NCBI GenBank assembly: GCA_036272935.1
Contig: DATAXP010000019.1
Span: 1-16,724, forward strand
From: DATAXP01 sp036272935
Lineage (GTDB): Bacteria > Planctomycetota > Planctomycetia > Pirellulales > PNKZ01
Length of the DNA: 16,724 nucleotides
Direction: 5' to 3'
The notes beneath the pieces are model-generated. The model searched no databases. It was not told the origin of the DNA and saw only the letters and a list, made by a program, of their open reading frames with translations. Every line of letters begins with the position of its first letter. The stretch's first letter is position 1. Below, in pieces: positions 1 through 6,153 of this stretch. A program made the translations under genes and the position numbers.

Positions 1-211
1 GATCTCCTTGAAATGAGTTCTGAACAAACACAAATTCTAGGAAACCAAGCCTGACCCACCCCTTCTCGACCAGCACATCGCGGCGCCTCCGCCGCTAGCA
101 TTTACAGAACAACTGGGGCGGTATCGCTTTTGTTCCATTACGATGAGTTTTCACACGAAAAGGTTTAGCTTTTGACGAGGTCAACCATGCTGAAAGACGA
201 TTCCTCAGGTT
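1..211. other. Left-edge stretch with no recognisable gene
   Basis: I see no convincing coding region, RNA gene or repeat here. Base composition is visibly more A+T-rich than in the rest of the window, for example around 20-50 and 130-200. This fits the idea that the left edge belongs to an inserted element rather than to the resident chromosome. The only small structure is CAGGT-TTC-ACCTG near 208-220, too short to interpret. Confidence 0.4.
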
Positions 212-451
212 TCACCTGGTTTGGCCCGGAACTGTCCCAATAATGGCCATGATGGCCGTACGCATCGCCTTGGGGAGTGCATCCCAGACAGCGGCGACTC
301 GTTGCAGATCGGCGTCAAACGACGCCACGTCGAGACAGTTGGAGTGCCGAGAATGCAGCGCATTTGCAGCGCGATACCCTTGGCAGAATTCGCAATCACA
401 AGCAGCGTCCGTGGTTGCGTCAATTTCGCTGACAGGTTCAAATCCTGTCAC
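212..451 (-). pseudogene. Integrase-tail-like open frame emerging from the tRNA fragment
   Basis: A 79-codon minus-strand frame starts inside the tRNA 3' fragment, so its first residues (TGFEPV) are simply the antisense of a T-arm. The GTG at 451 is therefore doubtful as a start, and the frame stays open further upstream. The last 35 residues contain D-A-D-L-x-x-V-x-x-x-W-x-x-L-P-x-x-x-R-x-x-I-M-A-I-I. This resembles, from memory, the short helical tail that follows tRNA-derived peptides at the C-terminus of planctomycete tyrosine integrases. No catalytic R-H-R-Y domain is present, so this can only be a detached tail or remnant. It may not be expressed at all. Confidence 0.4.
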
Positions 452-456
452 CCCGA
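430..456 (+). other. tRNA 3'-end fragment, candidate attachment (att) site
   Basis: The segment has a complete T-arm (ACAGG, loop TTCAAAT, CCTGT) followed by the acceptor strand CACCCCG and discriminator A. A matching 5' acceptor strand would be CGGGGTG, typical of bacterial tRNA-Pro, but none lies in the preceding 90 bases, and no D-arm or anticodon arm can be folded. It is therefore a partial tRNA, as left at the distal end of an element that integrated into a tRNA gene. The intact tRNA would then lie to the left, outside the window. The proline assignment rests on the acceptor strand alone. Confidence 0.6.
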
Positions 457-473
457 TTTTCGCTTCGCGAAAA
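457..473 (+). terminator. Hairpin directly after the tRNA fragment
   Basis: A perfect inverted repeat, TTTTCGC and GCGAAAA with a TTC loop, begins one base after the discriminator A. This is where a tRNA terminator would stand. The stem is A/T-rich at its base and no long T-run follows, so termination strength is uncertain. Its retention supports the view that sequence to the right of 456 is the original downstream flank of the tRNA gene. Confidence 0.45.
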
Positions 474-478
474 TAGAG

Positions 479-549
479 AGGAGAGCGGAGAGAGGAGAAA
501 GTAGACGAGAAGACGTTCGTCCGCTCTCCTCGGTCTCCTTTCTACTTTC
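479..549. repeat. Purine/pyrimidine-biased interleaved inverted repeats
   Basis: Two inverted repeats interlock. AGGAGAGCGGA at 479-489 pairs with TCCGCTCTCCT at 520-530 (11 bp), and GAAAGTAGA at 497-505 pairs with TCTACTTTC at 541-549 (9 bp). The second left arm lies in the loop of the first pair and its partner lies outside, so as RNA the two could form a pseudoknot. One strand is almost pure purine on the left and pyrimidine on the right. It ends just before the S23-like pseudogene, so it may be part of that gene's mobile or leader unit. Confidence 0.5.
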
Positions 550-562
550 CACTCTCATCGCA

Positions 563-750
563 ATGGCCTTCGCCTTAGAAACTTCTCGTCTACCAGAAGT
601 CGATCGACTTCGCAGACGAAGTGTGCCGCGTCACCGAGCAGTTCCCGCGCGGCTACGGCTTTCTTGTCGATCAACTGAATCGAGCCGCGCTGTCGATCGC
701 GGCCAACATCGCTGTAAGGCTCCAACCGCTGGACCGCGATCCGGTGCGAG
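563..750 (+). pseudogene. Four-helix-bundle protein (S23/23S rRNA intervening-sequence protein family), frameshifted remnant
   Basis: Reading begins with MAFALE at 563. It shifts frame near 580 to give LVYQKSIDFADEVCRVTEQF and then FPRGYGFLVDQLNRAALS-(IAANIA) up to about 713. This is the characteristic N-terminal half of the S23 four-helix-bundle family. An extra T at about 714 (GCTGTAAGG where GCTGAAGG would give A-E-G) breaks the frame a second time. After correction a poor match (GSNRWT) continues and then fades before the DUF899 stop codon at 775. Two frameshifts and loss of the second half argue for a dead gene. Function of living relatives is unclear; some are encoded in rRNA intervening sequences and some are diversity-generating-retroelement accessory proteins. 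The right boundary is approximate. Confidence 0.7.
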
Positions 751-774
751 CGTGGCCAACGCAGCACTTGGGAA

Positions 775-1539
775 TCAGCGCTTGTCGTTGTGGCAGCACG
801 GTTCGATTCCTTGCACGGTCGGCTCGTATTTGTCGTGGTGCCGCACCCACGCCATCGGCATCGGCAGTTCGCTTTCATCGCGACCCTTCGGCGCTCGGTC
901 GAGAATCATGTACGCGGCCAACAACGTTTCCAAGCCGCGACCGTAGATCGAGTAGGTGTGGAAGATCGCGCCGGCGGGGTCTTTGTAGAAGAAGCTCATC
1001 CCCGGGTTTTCTTCGCCGTGCGGGACGGTCGTGCCGAAGCTGTACAGCGGCGCGCCGGCGGCAAGTTCTTCCTTCGTGAAGCTGACGCCGAAATCGCGAT
1101 TGAACGGACTGGCGCCCGACGACACCCAAGGCAGGTGCCATCCCATCCGCTGCCTGAAGGCCAGCAGCTTGTCGAGCGGCCCCCGCGACACAAGCACCAG
1201 CGACACATCGCGCGCCCGCAGGTGCTCGAGCGCTCCGTCGATGTGATCGGTCACGTACGAGCAGCCGGGGCAGCCCTCCGTCCAGTCGGGGCCGAACATG
1301 AAATGGTACACAGCCAACTGGCTGCGACCGCCAAACAACTCGGCCAGGCCGACGCGCCCCTGCGGCCCCTCGAACACATAATCTTCGACAACGCGGCGCC
1401 ACGGTAGTTCGCGCCGCCGCTGGCTCAACTCGTCGCTGCGCCGGGTCAGTTCCTTTTCCTGGGCCAGCAACTCGGCGGCAGCTTTCTGCCAATCGCTTTT
1501 CGACACCACTGCATTCTGAGACGTTGCAGAAGAAGTCAC
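775..1539 (-). CDS. DUF899 family thioredoxin-like protein
   Basis: The 254-residue protein belongs to the DUF899 family, which has a thioredoxin-like fold and no firmly established reaction. Recognisable family blocks are an N-terminal helix rich in Glu/Arg (about 18-45), the segment around 50-87 (DYVFEGPQG, SQLAVYHFMFGPDW), the CPGC motif at 90-93, and the aromatic block SFFYKDPAGAIFHTYS near 182-197. The C-terminus is WVRHHDKYE followed by a CC pair at 248-249. The CPGC pair sits where a redox CxxC would be. Translation starts at a GTG with GAGGAG eight bases upstream. It is the last gene of an ArsR > SRPBCC > DUF899 operon, 53 bases after the SRPBCC stop, so it is probably controlled by the same promoter. 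Its 3' end abuts the S23 pseudogene. The length is normal for the family. Confidence 0.88.
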   Translation of the reverse strand: MTSSATSQNAVVSKSDWQKAAAELLAQEKELTRRSDELSQRRRELPWRRVVEDYVFEGPQGRVGLAELFGGRSQLAVYHFMFGPDWTEGCPGCSYVTDHIDGALEHLRARDVSLVLVSRGPLDKLLAFRQRMGWHLPWVSSGASPFNRDFGVSFTKEELAAGAPLYSFGTTVPHGEENPGMSFFYKDPAGAIFHTYSIYGRGLETLLAAYMILDRAPKGRDESELPMPMAWVRHHDKYEPTVQGIEPCCHNDKR

Positions 1540-1592
1540 GATTTCGGCTCCTCATCGTTGCGTCTGAGTGTTTCAAGATAAACGCGCTCGCT

Positions 1593-2057
1593 TCAGCGCT
1601 GCTTCGCGTTCCGCTCGGCCTGCTGGCGAATCCTGTCGATCCAGATGCCCCATCCTTCGTTCACGCCGTCGCGATGTTCGGGAGTGATCGCGCCCATGCC
1701 GCGGTGCCAAAACGTGAGGCGCGTCCCGCCGGCCTGCGCGGTGAGGCGATATTGCAGGTGATTCATTGCGGGATACGACATCATCAACGGCCCGCAGATT
1801 TCCAGCAGTGTCGGTGACTTGATCACCTGCACGTGTCCCCACAGGTGTCCCGTGTTGTTGCCTAAATCGCGATACCACCGACCGCCGGGCCAGGCTTCGA
1901 GCTTCAGCGGCATTGGTTCGCCGCTGCCCTTCTGCGCCTCGGGGCCGAGCTCTTCGAGCATCGCCTCGAAGGCGATCTCGATCGGCGCGGCGATATCGAC
2001 CTGCTTGTGAACCTCGAGAGTTTCCAACGATTGCTGTGTTGATGTGTCGGTGCTCAT
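1593..2057 (-). CDS. SRPBCC/AHSA1-type domain protein
   Basis: A 154-residue single-domain protein. After a short polar N-terminus, VHKQVDIAAPIEIAFEAMLEE is the usual first strand and helix of the START/Bet v1-like (SRPBCC) fold. The middle holds EAWPGGRWYRD, and the C-terminal part ends in a long basic helix (about 132-152). These proteins bind hydrophobic ligands or interact with other proteins; the ligand here is unknown. The start ATG overlaps the TGA of the upstream ArsR gene (ATGA, four bases shared) and has AAAGGA six bases before it, so translation is probably coupled. A much longer in-frame reading exists upstream, but it runs through the ArsR gene and is not credible. ArsR plus AHSA1-like pairs are a common bacterial arrangement. 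Confidence 0.85.
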   Translation of the reverse strand: MSTDTSTQQSLETLEVHKQVDIAAPIEIAFEAMLEELGPEAQKGSGEPMPLKLEAWPGGRWYRDLGNNTGHLWGHVQVIKSPTLLEICGPLMMSYPAMNHLQYRLTAQAGGTRLTFWHRGMGAITPEHRDGVNEGWGIWIDRIRQQAERNAKQR

Positions 2058-2431
2058 GTTGATCCTTTCTTGCGCGTTGATGATGAGGAAATCTTGGAGG
2101 CTGCCACGGCGCGTCGTTCGGCCCGTTCGCGGATGCGGTCGAGCTGGTGGGTCCAATGCTGCTCGAATGCCTTGAGCCAATCGTAGACCGGTCGCAGTCG
2201 GTCGTGATTCAGCTCGTACACCCGGTGCTGACCTTGTTTGCTGACCGAAACGATGCCGACCTCTCGCAGCACGCCCAGGTGCTTCGAGACGACCGGCTGC
2301 GGCAGCCCGAGCGTCAACACAATCGCGCCGACGGCCAGGCTGCGTTTCCGCGACAACAGCTCGATGATCTGCCGCCGCCGCGGCTCGGCGATCGCGGTGA
2401 AGACATCGGACGTAATGGGCGTTCGCGGCAT
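2054..2431 (-). CDS. ArsR-family winged-helix transcriptional regulator (first copy)
   Basis: A 125-residue regulator. The start FTAIAEPRRRQIIELL (about 11-26) is the typical ArsR helix 1-2. The helix-turn-helix follows (LAVGAIVLTLGLPQPVVSKHLGVL, about 32-55), with recognition helix QPVVSKHL. The wing lies around GIVSVSKQGQHRVYEL. No cysteine or histidine cluster of a metal-sensing type is present, so it is unlikely to be a metal sensor. It heads the ArsR > SRPBCC > DUF899 operon and overlaps the next gene by four bases. A palindrome sits between its -35 and -10 elements, so autoregulation is likely. The C-terminal tail (about 100-125) is basic and serine-rich. Confidence 0.9.
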   Translation of the reverse strand: MPRTPITSDVFTAIAEPRRRQIIELLSRKRSLAVGAIVLTLGLPQPVVSKHLGVLREVGIVSVSKQGQHRVYELNHDRLRPVYDWLKAFEQHWTHQLDRIRERAERRAVAASKISSSSTRKKGST

Positions 2432-2465
2432 GCCGTGAATATATTCCCATTACGGAATATGTCAA
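2431..2465 (-). promoter_or_regulatory. Promoter and palindromic operator of the ArsR-SRPBCC-DUF899 operon
   Basis: On the minus strand a perfect -35 TTGACA (2460-2465) is followed by a 16-base spacer and a -10 TATATT (2438-2443). The inverted repeat ATATTCC-6-GGAATAT (2441-2447 and 2454-2460) fills the spacer and overlaps the edges of both elements. Bound ArsR protein would therefore block RNA polymerase. Only six bases separate the -10 from the A of the start codon, so the transcript may begin at the ATG itself (leaderless). Confidence 0.75.
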
Positions 2466-2664
2466 GCGACCGGCGGCAAAATCAGCCGTCGCCCGAGGCC
2501 GACACGCCGGCCACGCTGCGCGCAAAGATTTCTGAATCATCGGTTTGCGGGAGAGCGCTTCGCACGATTTGACAGCTATCGCTGTGTGCGCTACCCTCAG
2601 CGTGCCCGCCTTGTTTGGCCCGCCGCGCATCGAATCTGCCACGCCCCTTGGAGATCGGCCCCTC

Positions 2665-5154
2665 ATGCAATTGCCTTCCATCCGTTGCTGCGTCGCGCTA
2701 GTCGTTCTCCAATTCGCGGCATTACCCGCGCTGGCCGCCGAAATTGCAATACTCGGGCCCGAAACCTGGGACGAGTATGTTCCACAAGGCAAAGAGGTCG
2801 ATGCGATCTACGGCGATATCGTCATTCGCAGCGACAAGCTCGTCGCGGTGATTGCGAAGCCTGTGGCGACGCGTAATGCCAACATGACCGTGAAGAATGT
2901 CGGCGGCTGCCTGCTCGACTTCACGGTGCGCGACCGGCAGAACGATCAGCTCGGTGCCTGGTATCCGTTGGGCAAGGCGATGCACTGGGAGCCGCTGAGT
3001 ACGACACCCAACGTCGATGGCACCGCGACCAAGGCGGCCGCCGACAAGGTAACGGTCCAGGTCGCCGCGACGATCGAGGATGAGAAGCTGACTGCCGAGA
3101 CGACTTATGAATTGGTCGACGGCGCGGATTACCTTAACGTCGAAACGAAGCTCACCAACCTCACGGTCGAGCCGATCGATTACGAAGCGATCGACCAGAT
3201 TCGCGCCGACGGCACGGTGTTCGTCAAAGGCAACAGCGGCAAGCTGGCCTGGAGCTACGATCGCTGGTGGAACGCGGCCTACGGCGTGGTGGCCATCGTG
3301 TCGCCGACCGTGGGCGACTCCGCCGAGCGCGAAGTGACGGTGCCGGCGAAAGGCTCGCTGACCATCACGCGGCGGGTCTATGTCGCCGACGACCTCAACG
3401 CGCTGCAACAGCTTGCCGGCGTAACACAAGCCGACGGTGCGAAACAAACCACAATCGAGGTCGTCGACGAAGCTCACCGGCCGATCGCCGGGGCGTATGT
3501 CGAGATCAAGGACGGCGACAAGCTGGTCGTGTCGGGCAAGACCGATGCGGAGGGCAACTTTACTACGCTGCTCGCCGTTAAGTGCAAGGCCGTCGTCTCA
3601 TCGGCTGCGCATGGCGAACAGACGGTCGACGTCGCGCCGGGTAAGTCGGCGGAAGTTCGGCTGCCGATCTCGGGCACCGTCGTCGCGGCCGTCACCGATT
3701 CGGCCGGCCGACCAATTCCCTGCAAGGTGCAGTTCCGCGGCACCGAGGGGACCAAATCGCCGTATTTCTTCGAGAAATCTGGCGAGCATGCCGTGGGGAA
3801 CCTGTACTACGCGCATAACGGATCGTTCCGGCTCGATATGCCGCCGGGCAACTACGATTGCACGATCAGCTACGGCCCCGAGTACGACGTCGTCGAACAG
3901 GCGATCGAAGTACGTAGCGGCTCGGAAACGCCGGTCAAAGCAGCGCTGGCGCGCTCGGTCGACGCGCGCGGTTGGGTGAGCACCGACTTTCACAACCACG
4001 CCACACCGTCGGGCGACAATGTTTCGAGCCAGTATGGCCGGGTGCTCAACCTGCTGTGCGAACAGGTGGAGTTCGCGCCGTGTACCGAGCACAATCGGCT
4101 CTCGTCGTACGCTCCGCACCTGAAACGGCTGGGGGTCGAGCATTTGCTGGCCTCTTGTGTTGGCATCGAGTTGACCAGCGCGCCGTTGCCGCTGGGCCAC
4201 AACAATGCGTTTCCGCTGCACCTGCACGAGCACCAGCAGGACAACGGTGCTCCGCTACCGGACGAGGACCCGGAAGTGCAGGTGGCCCGGCTTGCGTTGT
4301 GGGACGACCGCAGCGATAAGCTCGTGCAGCAGAACCATCCCGACCTGGGCTGGCTGCTATTCGACCGCAACGGCGACGGCAAACCCGACGGCGGCTACTC
4401 GCGCGTGCTGCCGCATCTCGACGTGATCGAGGTTCACCCACCGAAGCACATTTTCGATGGCGCGCTGCTGAAGACCGACAAGGGGAACAACAAGAACAAC
4501 ACCATCTTCAACTGGCTGCAACTGCTGAACCAGGGCATCCGCACGCCGGGAGTCGTCAACACCGACGCCCACTACAACATCCACGGCTCGGGATGGATGC
4601 GCAACTGGATCGCCTGTCCGACCGATGAGCCGGGGAACATCGACGTACTCGACATCGTCCACGCCGCCGAGCACGGACACATCATCATGTCGACCGGGCC
4701 ATTTCTTTCGGTCCGTGCGACGACCGCAGCAGCGGGGAAGGCGTCGACCGGCATTGCCGGCGATGAGCTGCGTGCCCCAGGCGGCAAAGCGACGCTGGCC
4801 GTGCGCGTGCAGTGCCCGAACTGGTTCGACGTCGACCGCGTGCAGGTGTTCATCAACGGTCGGCCCGACGAACAGCTCAACTTCACGCGCGCCAAGCACT
4901 CTGAAATGTTCTCCAACGACACGGTGAAGTTCGACCGCGAGATTCCGCTGACGCTGGCCGGCGACGCACACGTGATCGTCGCCACGATCGGCGAGAAATC
5001 TCCGATCGGCCACGTCGTCGGCCCCGAGCACGAAAGGGACCCGCCGGTAGCGGTGTCCAACCCGATCTACTTCGATGTCGACGGCGATGGCTTCACGGCG
5101 AACAAGGACACGCTCGGCGCCCCACTGCCGGTGAAATCGGGCACGGCGAAGTAG
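2665..5154 (+). CDS. Secreted CehA/McbA-family metallohydrolase (PHP domain)
   Basis: An 829-residue protein with a signal peptide (VALVVLQFAALPALAA, cleavage near 25). Residues about 26-260 form a beta-rich N-terminal domain. Two carboxypeptidase-regulatory/CnaB-like beta domains follow (about 262-335 with AHRPIAGAYVEI, and 335-428 with DSAGRPIPCKVQF). The PHP-type metal-binding domain begins at about 430: F-H-N-H with H443 and H445, T-E-H-N with E475 and H476, and T-D-A-H with D634 and H636. These are the expected metal ligands of this phosphoesterase-like superfamily. A DxNGDG loop at 567-572 and a DVDGDG loop at 804-809 look like calcium sites. The substrate is unknown. Start chosen at the ATG before the signal peptide, with GGAG eleven bases upstream; the 40 residues in front lack a secretion signal. 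It is divergent from the ArsR operon and is followed by a palindromic repeat. Confidence 0.83.
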   Translation: MQLPSIRCCVALVVLQFAALPALAAEIAILGPETWDEYVPQGKEVDAIYGDIVIRSDKLVAVIAKPVATRNANMTVKNVGGCLLDFTVRDRQNDQLGAWYPLGKAMHWEPLSTTPNVDGTATKAAADKVTVQVAATIEDEKLTAETTYELVDGADYLNVETKLTNLTVEPIDYEAIDQIRADGTVFVKGNSGKLAWSYDRWWNAAYGVVAIVSPTVGDSAEREVTVPAKGSLTITRRVYVADDLNALQQLAGVTQADGAKQTTIEVVDEAHRPIAGAYVEIKDGDKLVVSGKTDAEGNFTTLLAVKCKAVVSSAAHGEQTVDVAPGKSAEVRLPISGTVVAAVTDSAGRPIPCKVQFRGTEGTKSPYFFEKSGEHAVGNLYYAHNGSFRLDMPPGNYDCTISYGPEYDVVEQAIEVRSGSETPVKAALARSVDARGWVSTDFHNHATPSGDNVSSQYGRVLNLLCEQVEFAPCTEHNRLSSYAPHLKRLGVEHLLASCVGIELTSAPLPLGHNNAFPLHLHEHQQDNGAPLPDEDPEVQVARLALWDDRSDKLVQQNHPDLGWLLFDRNGDGKPDGGYSRVLPHLDVIEVHPPKHIFDGALLKTDKGNNKNNTIFNWLQLLNQGIRTPGVVNTDAHYNIHGSGWMRNWIACPTDEPGNIDVLDIVHAAEHGHIIMSTGPFLSVRATTAAAGKASTGIAGDELRAPGGKATLAVRVQCPNWFDVDRVQVFINGRPDEQLNFTRAKHSEMFSNDTVKFDREIPLTLAGDAHVIVATIGEKSPIGHVVGPEHERDPPVAVSNPIYFDVDGDGFTANKDTLGAPLPVKSGTAK

Positions 5155-5191
5155 CGCGATTGACTCGCAAGGAAAGTGCCTCGTGGATTTA

Positions 5192-5257
5192 CCAGCCCGA
5201 CGCGCGAGCGAGGGTGAGGCGGGTACAGCATTCTCGCTCGCTTGCGCTTCGGGCTAG
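5192..5257. repeat. REP-like palindromic intergenic repeat
   Basis: Left arm 5192-5212 and right arm 5237-5257 are inverted copies agreeing at 18 of 21 positions, with a 24-base loop. The right arm contains GCTTGCGCTTCGGGCTAG. This GCCCGAAGCGCAAGCGAG-type palindrome is, from memory, dispersed in many planctomycete genomes. It lies between two convergent genes, 37 bases after the metallohydrolase stop, and could act as a bidirectional transcript end, although no T-run accompanies it. Confidence 0.65.
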
Positions 5258-5278
5258 TAGAAGACGCCGTGGTCCGCG

Positions 5279-5755
5279 TCAAAACCCTTCCGGCCAGCGC
5301 TTGGTCGCTTCCAGGGCGTCGCCGGTTTCGAGCAGGCTCTTGAGGCTCGACAGGATTGGCGGCCAGCCTTGCGACACGCCGTCGATGAGCTTCGAATCGG
5401 GCCGGTCCATCTCGTGCGTGATCGTGAGCTTCACCGCGTCGCCTTGCGGCTCCAGCTCGTACGCCATGCGCGAGTAGCCTTCGGCCTTCAGATCCGGAAG
5501 GAACTCGTTCCGCCACGACAACACGAGCCGCCGCGGCGGGTCGATCTCGATCACGCTGCCGGCGTCGCCGACGCGGCCGTCGGGGATCATCAGCTTCCAC
5601 GAGCTGCCCGGCTGCCAATCGCAATCCTGGTGCGTCGCACACCACCATTGACGTGTGAATTCGGGGCTGGTGAGCGCCTGCCACAGCTTCTCGGGCGTGG
5701 TGCGGATGTAGATGACGTAAACGAATCGCGATTGAGCTGTCGACTTTTCAGCCAT
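5279..5755 (-). CDS. SRPBCC/AHSA1-type domain protein, partner of the second ArsR
   Basis: A 158-residue protein of the AHSA1/SRPBCC group. RFVYVIYIRTTPEKLWQALT opens the fold and EFTRQWWCATHQDCDW follows, close to the family signature around the first helix pair. The middle reads GSVIEIDPPRRLVLSW. The C-terminus has GVSQGWPPILSSLKSLLETG, the usual final helix. The start is the ATG at 5755, which has AAGGAG six bases upstream. An in-frame ATG five codons earlier lacks such a site. It overlaps the end of the upstream ArsR gene by eight bases, so the pair should be co-transcribed and translationally coupled. It is only distantly similar to the SRPBCC protein at 1593-2057, so the two cassettes are not a recent duplication. 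The ligand is unknown. Confidence 0.88.
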   Translation of the reverse strand: MAEKSTAQSRFVYVIYIRTTPEKLWQALTSPEFTRQWWCATHQDCDWQPGSSWKLMIPDGRVGDAGSVIEIDPPRRLVLSWRNEFLPDLKAEGYSRMAYELEPQGDAVKLTITHEMDRPDSKLIDGVSQGWPPILSSLKSLLETGDALEATKRWPEGF

Positions 5756-6077
5756 TGTTGTCTCCTTCAAGTTGTCGTTTCAACTCGGCCAGCACGCGCA
5801 GCCGCCCGCGCTCGTATTTGCCGATCCAGCGCTCGGCGATCTCATGAATGGGCACCGGGTTCAGGTAGTGCAGCTTCTCGCGTCCGCGGCGCTGTGAGAC
5901 GACCAGCGTCGCTTCTTCGAGTAGCTTTAGATGCTTGGTCACCGCCTGCCGCGACATGTCGAGGTGTTGGCAGAGCTGGCCGAGCGTCTGCCCGTTGCGG
6001 GCGTAGAGCCGGTCGAGCAGCAGCCTGCGTCCTGGGTCCGCGAGCGCCCGGAACACCTTGTCCACGTCGGCGTGCAT
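5748..6077 (-). CDS. ArsR-family winged-helix transcriptional regulator (second copy)
   Basis: A 109-residue regulator. DKVFRALADPGRRLLLDRL (about 6-24) is the classical ArsR opening. The helix-turn-helix is TLGQLCQHLDMSRQAVTKHL (about 32-51), and the wing is LVVSQRRGREKLHYLNP. It lacks the CxC metal motif of metal-sensing ArsR proteins; the single Cys in helix 3 is probably not a sensor. The start at 6077 is preferred over the in-frame ATG at 6095 because the latter lies inside the operator palindrome and would precede any likely transcription start. The protein begins the second ArsR > SRPBCC operon. It is closer to the regulators usually paired with AHSA1 proteins than to metal sensors. 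Confidence 0.9.
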   Translation of the reverse strand: MHADVDKVFRALADPGRRLLLDRLYARNGQTLGQLCQHLDMSRQAVTKHLKLLEEATLVVSQRRGREKLHYLNPVPIHEIAERWIGKYERGRLRVLAELKRQLEGDNNG

Positions 6078-6114
6078 GACCTGCCTATCATGCAACCATT
6101 TGGTTGCATGTCAA
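6077..6114 (-). promoter_or_regulatory. Promoter and palindromic operator of the second ArsR-SRPBCC operon
   Basis: On the minus strand -35 TTGACA (6109-6114) is followed after 16 bases by a weaker -10 CATGAT (6087-6092). A perfect palindrome with ten-base arms, CATGCAACCA (6089-6098) and TGGTTGCATG (6101-6110), separated by TT, covers the whole spacer. The start codon lies nine bases beyond the -10, leaving a leader of about two or three bases at most. The geometry copies that of the first ArsR promoter, while the operator sequence differs. Confidence 0.7.
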
Positions 6115-6153
6115 GTGGTCGGCGATAATTGCAGTTCGGTGTTTTGCGATCCG

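Noticed and set aside
430..456. A complete tRNA gene
   Set aside because: No CGGGGTG-type 5' acceptor strand, D-arm or anticodon arm can be found within 90 bases upstream.
563..760. Diversity-generating retroelement, suggested by the Avd-like S23 family
   Set aside because: No reverse transcriptase, no template/variable repeat pair and the S23 gene is broken.
221..946. A 241-codon plus-strand frame across the tRNA fragment, the repeat and the S23 pseudogene
   Set aside because: It crosses several unrelated elements, is Arg/Ser-rich in the manner of an out-of-frame translation, and its only meaningful part is the six-residue start MAFALE of the pseudogene.
2545..2664. A 40-codon upstream extension of the metallohydrolase
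   Set aside because: It would place the signal peptide internally; the start at 2665 gives a normal signal peptide.
1593..2792. A 399-codon minus-strand frame extending the SRPBCC gene upstream
   Set aside because: The upstream part overlaps the ArsR gene and the metallohydrolase start in other frames and has no family similarity; the ATG at 2057 has a good ribosome binding site.
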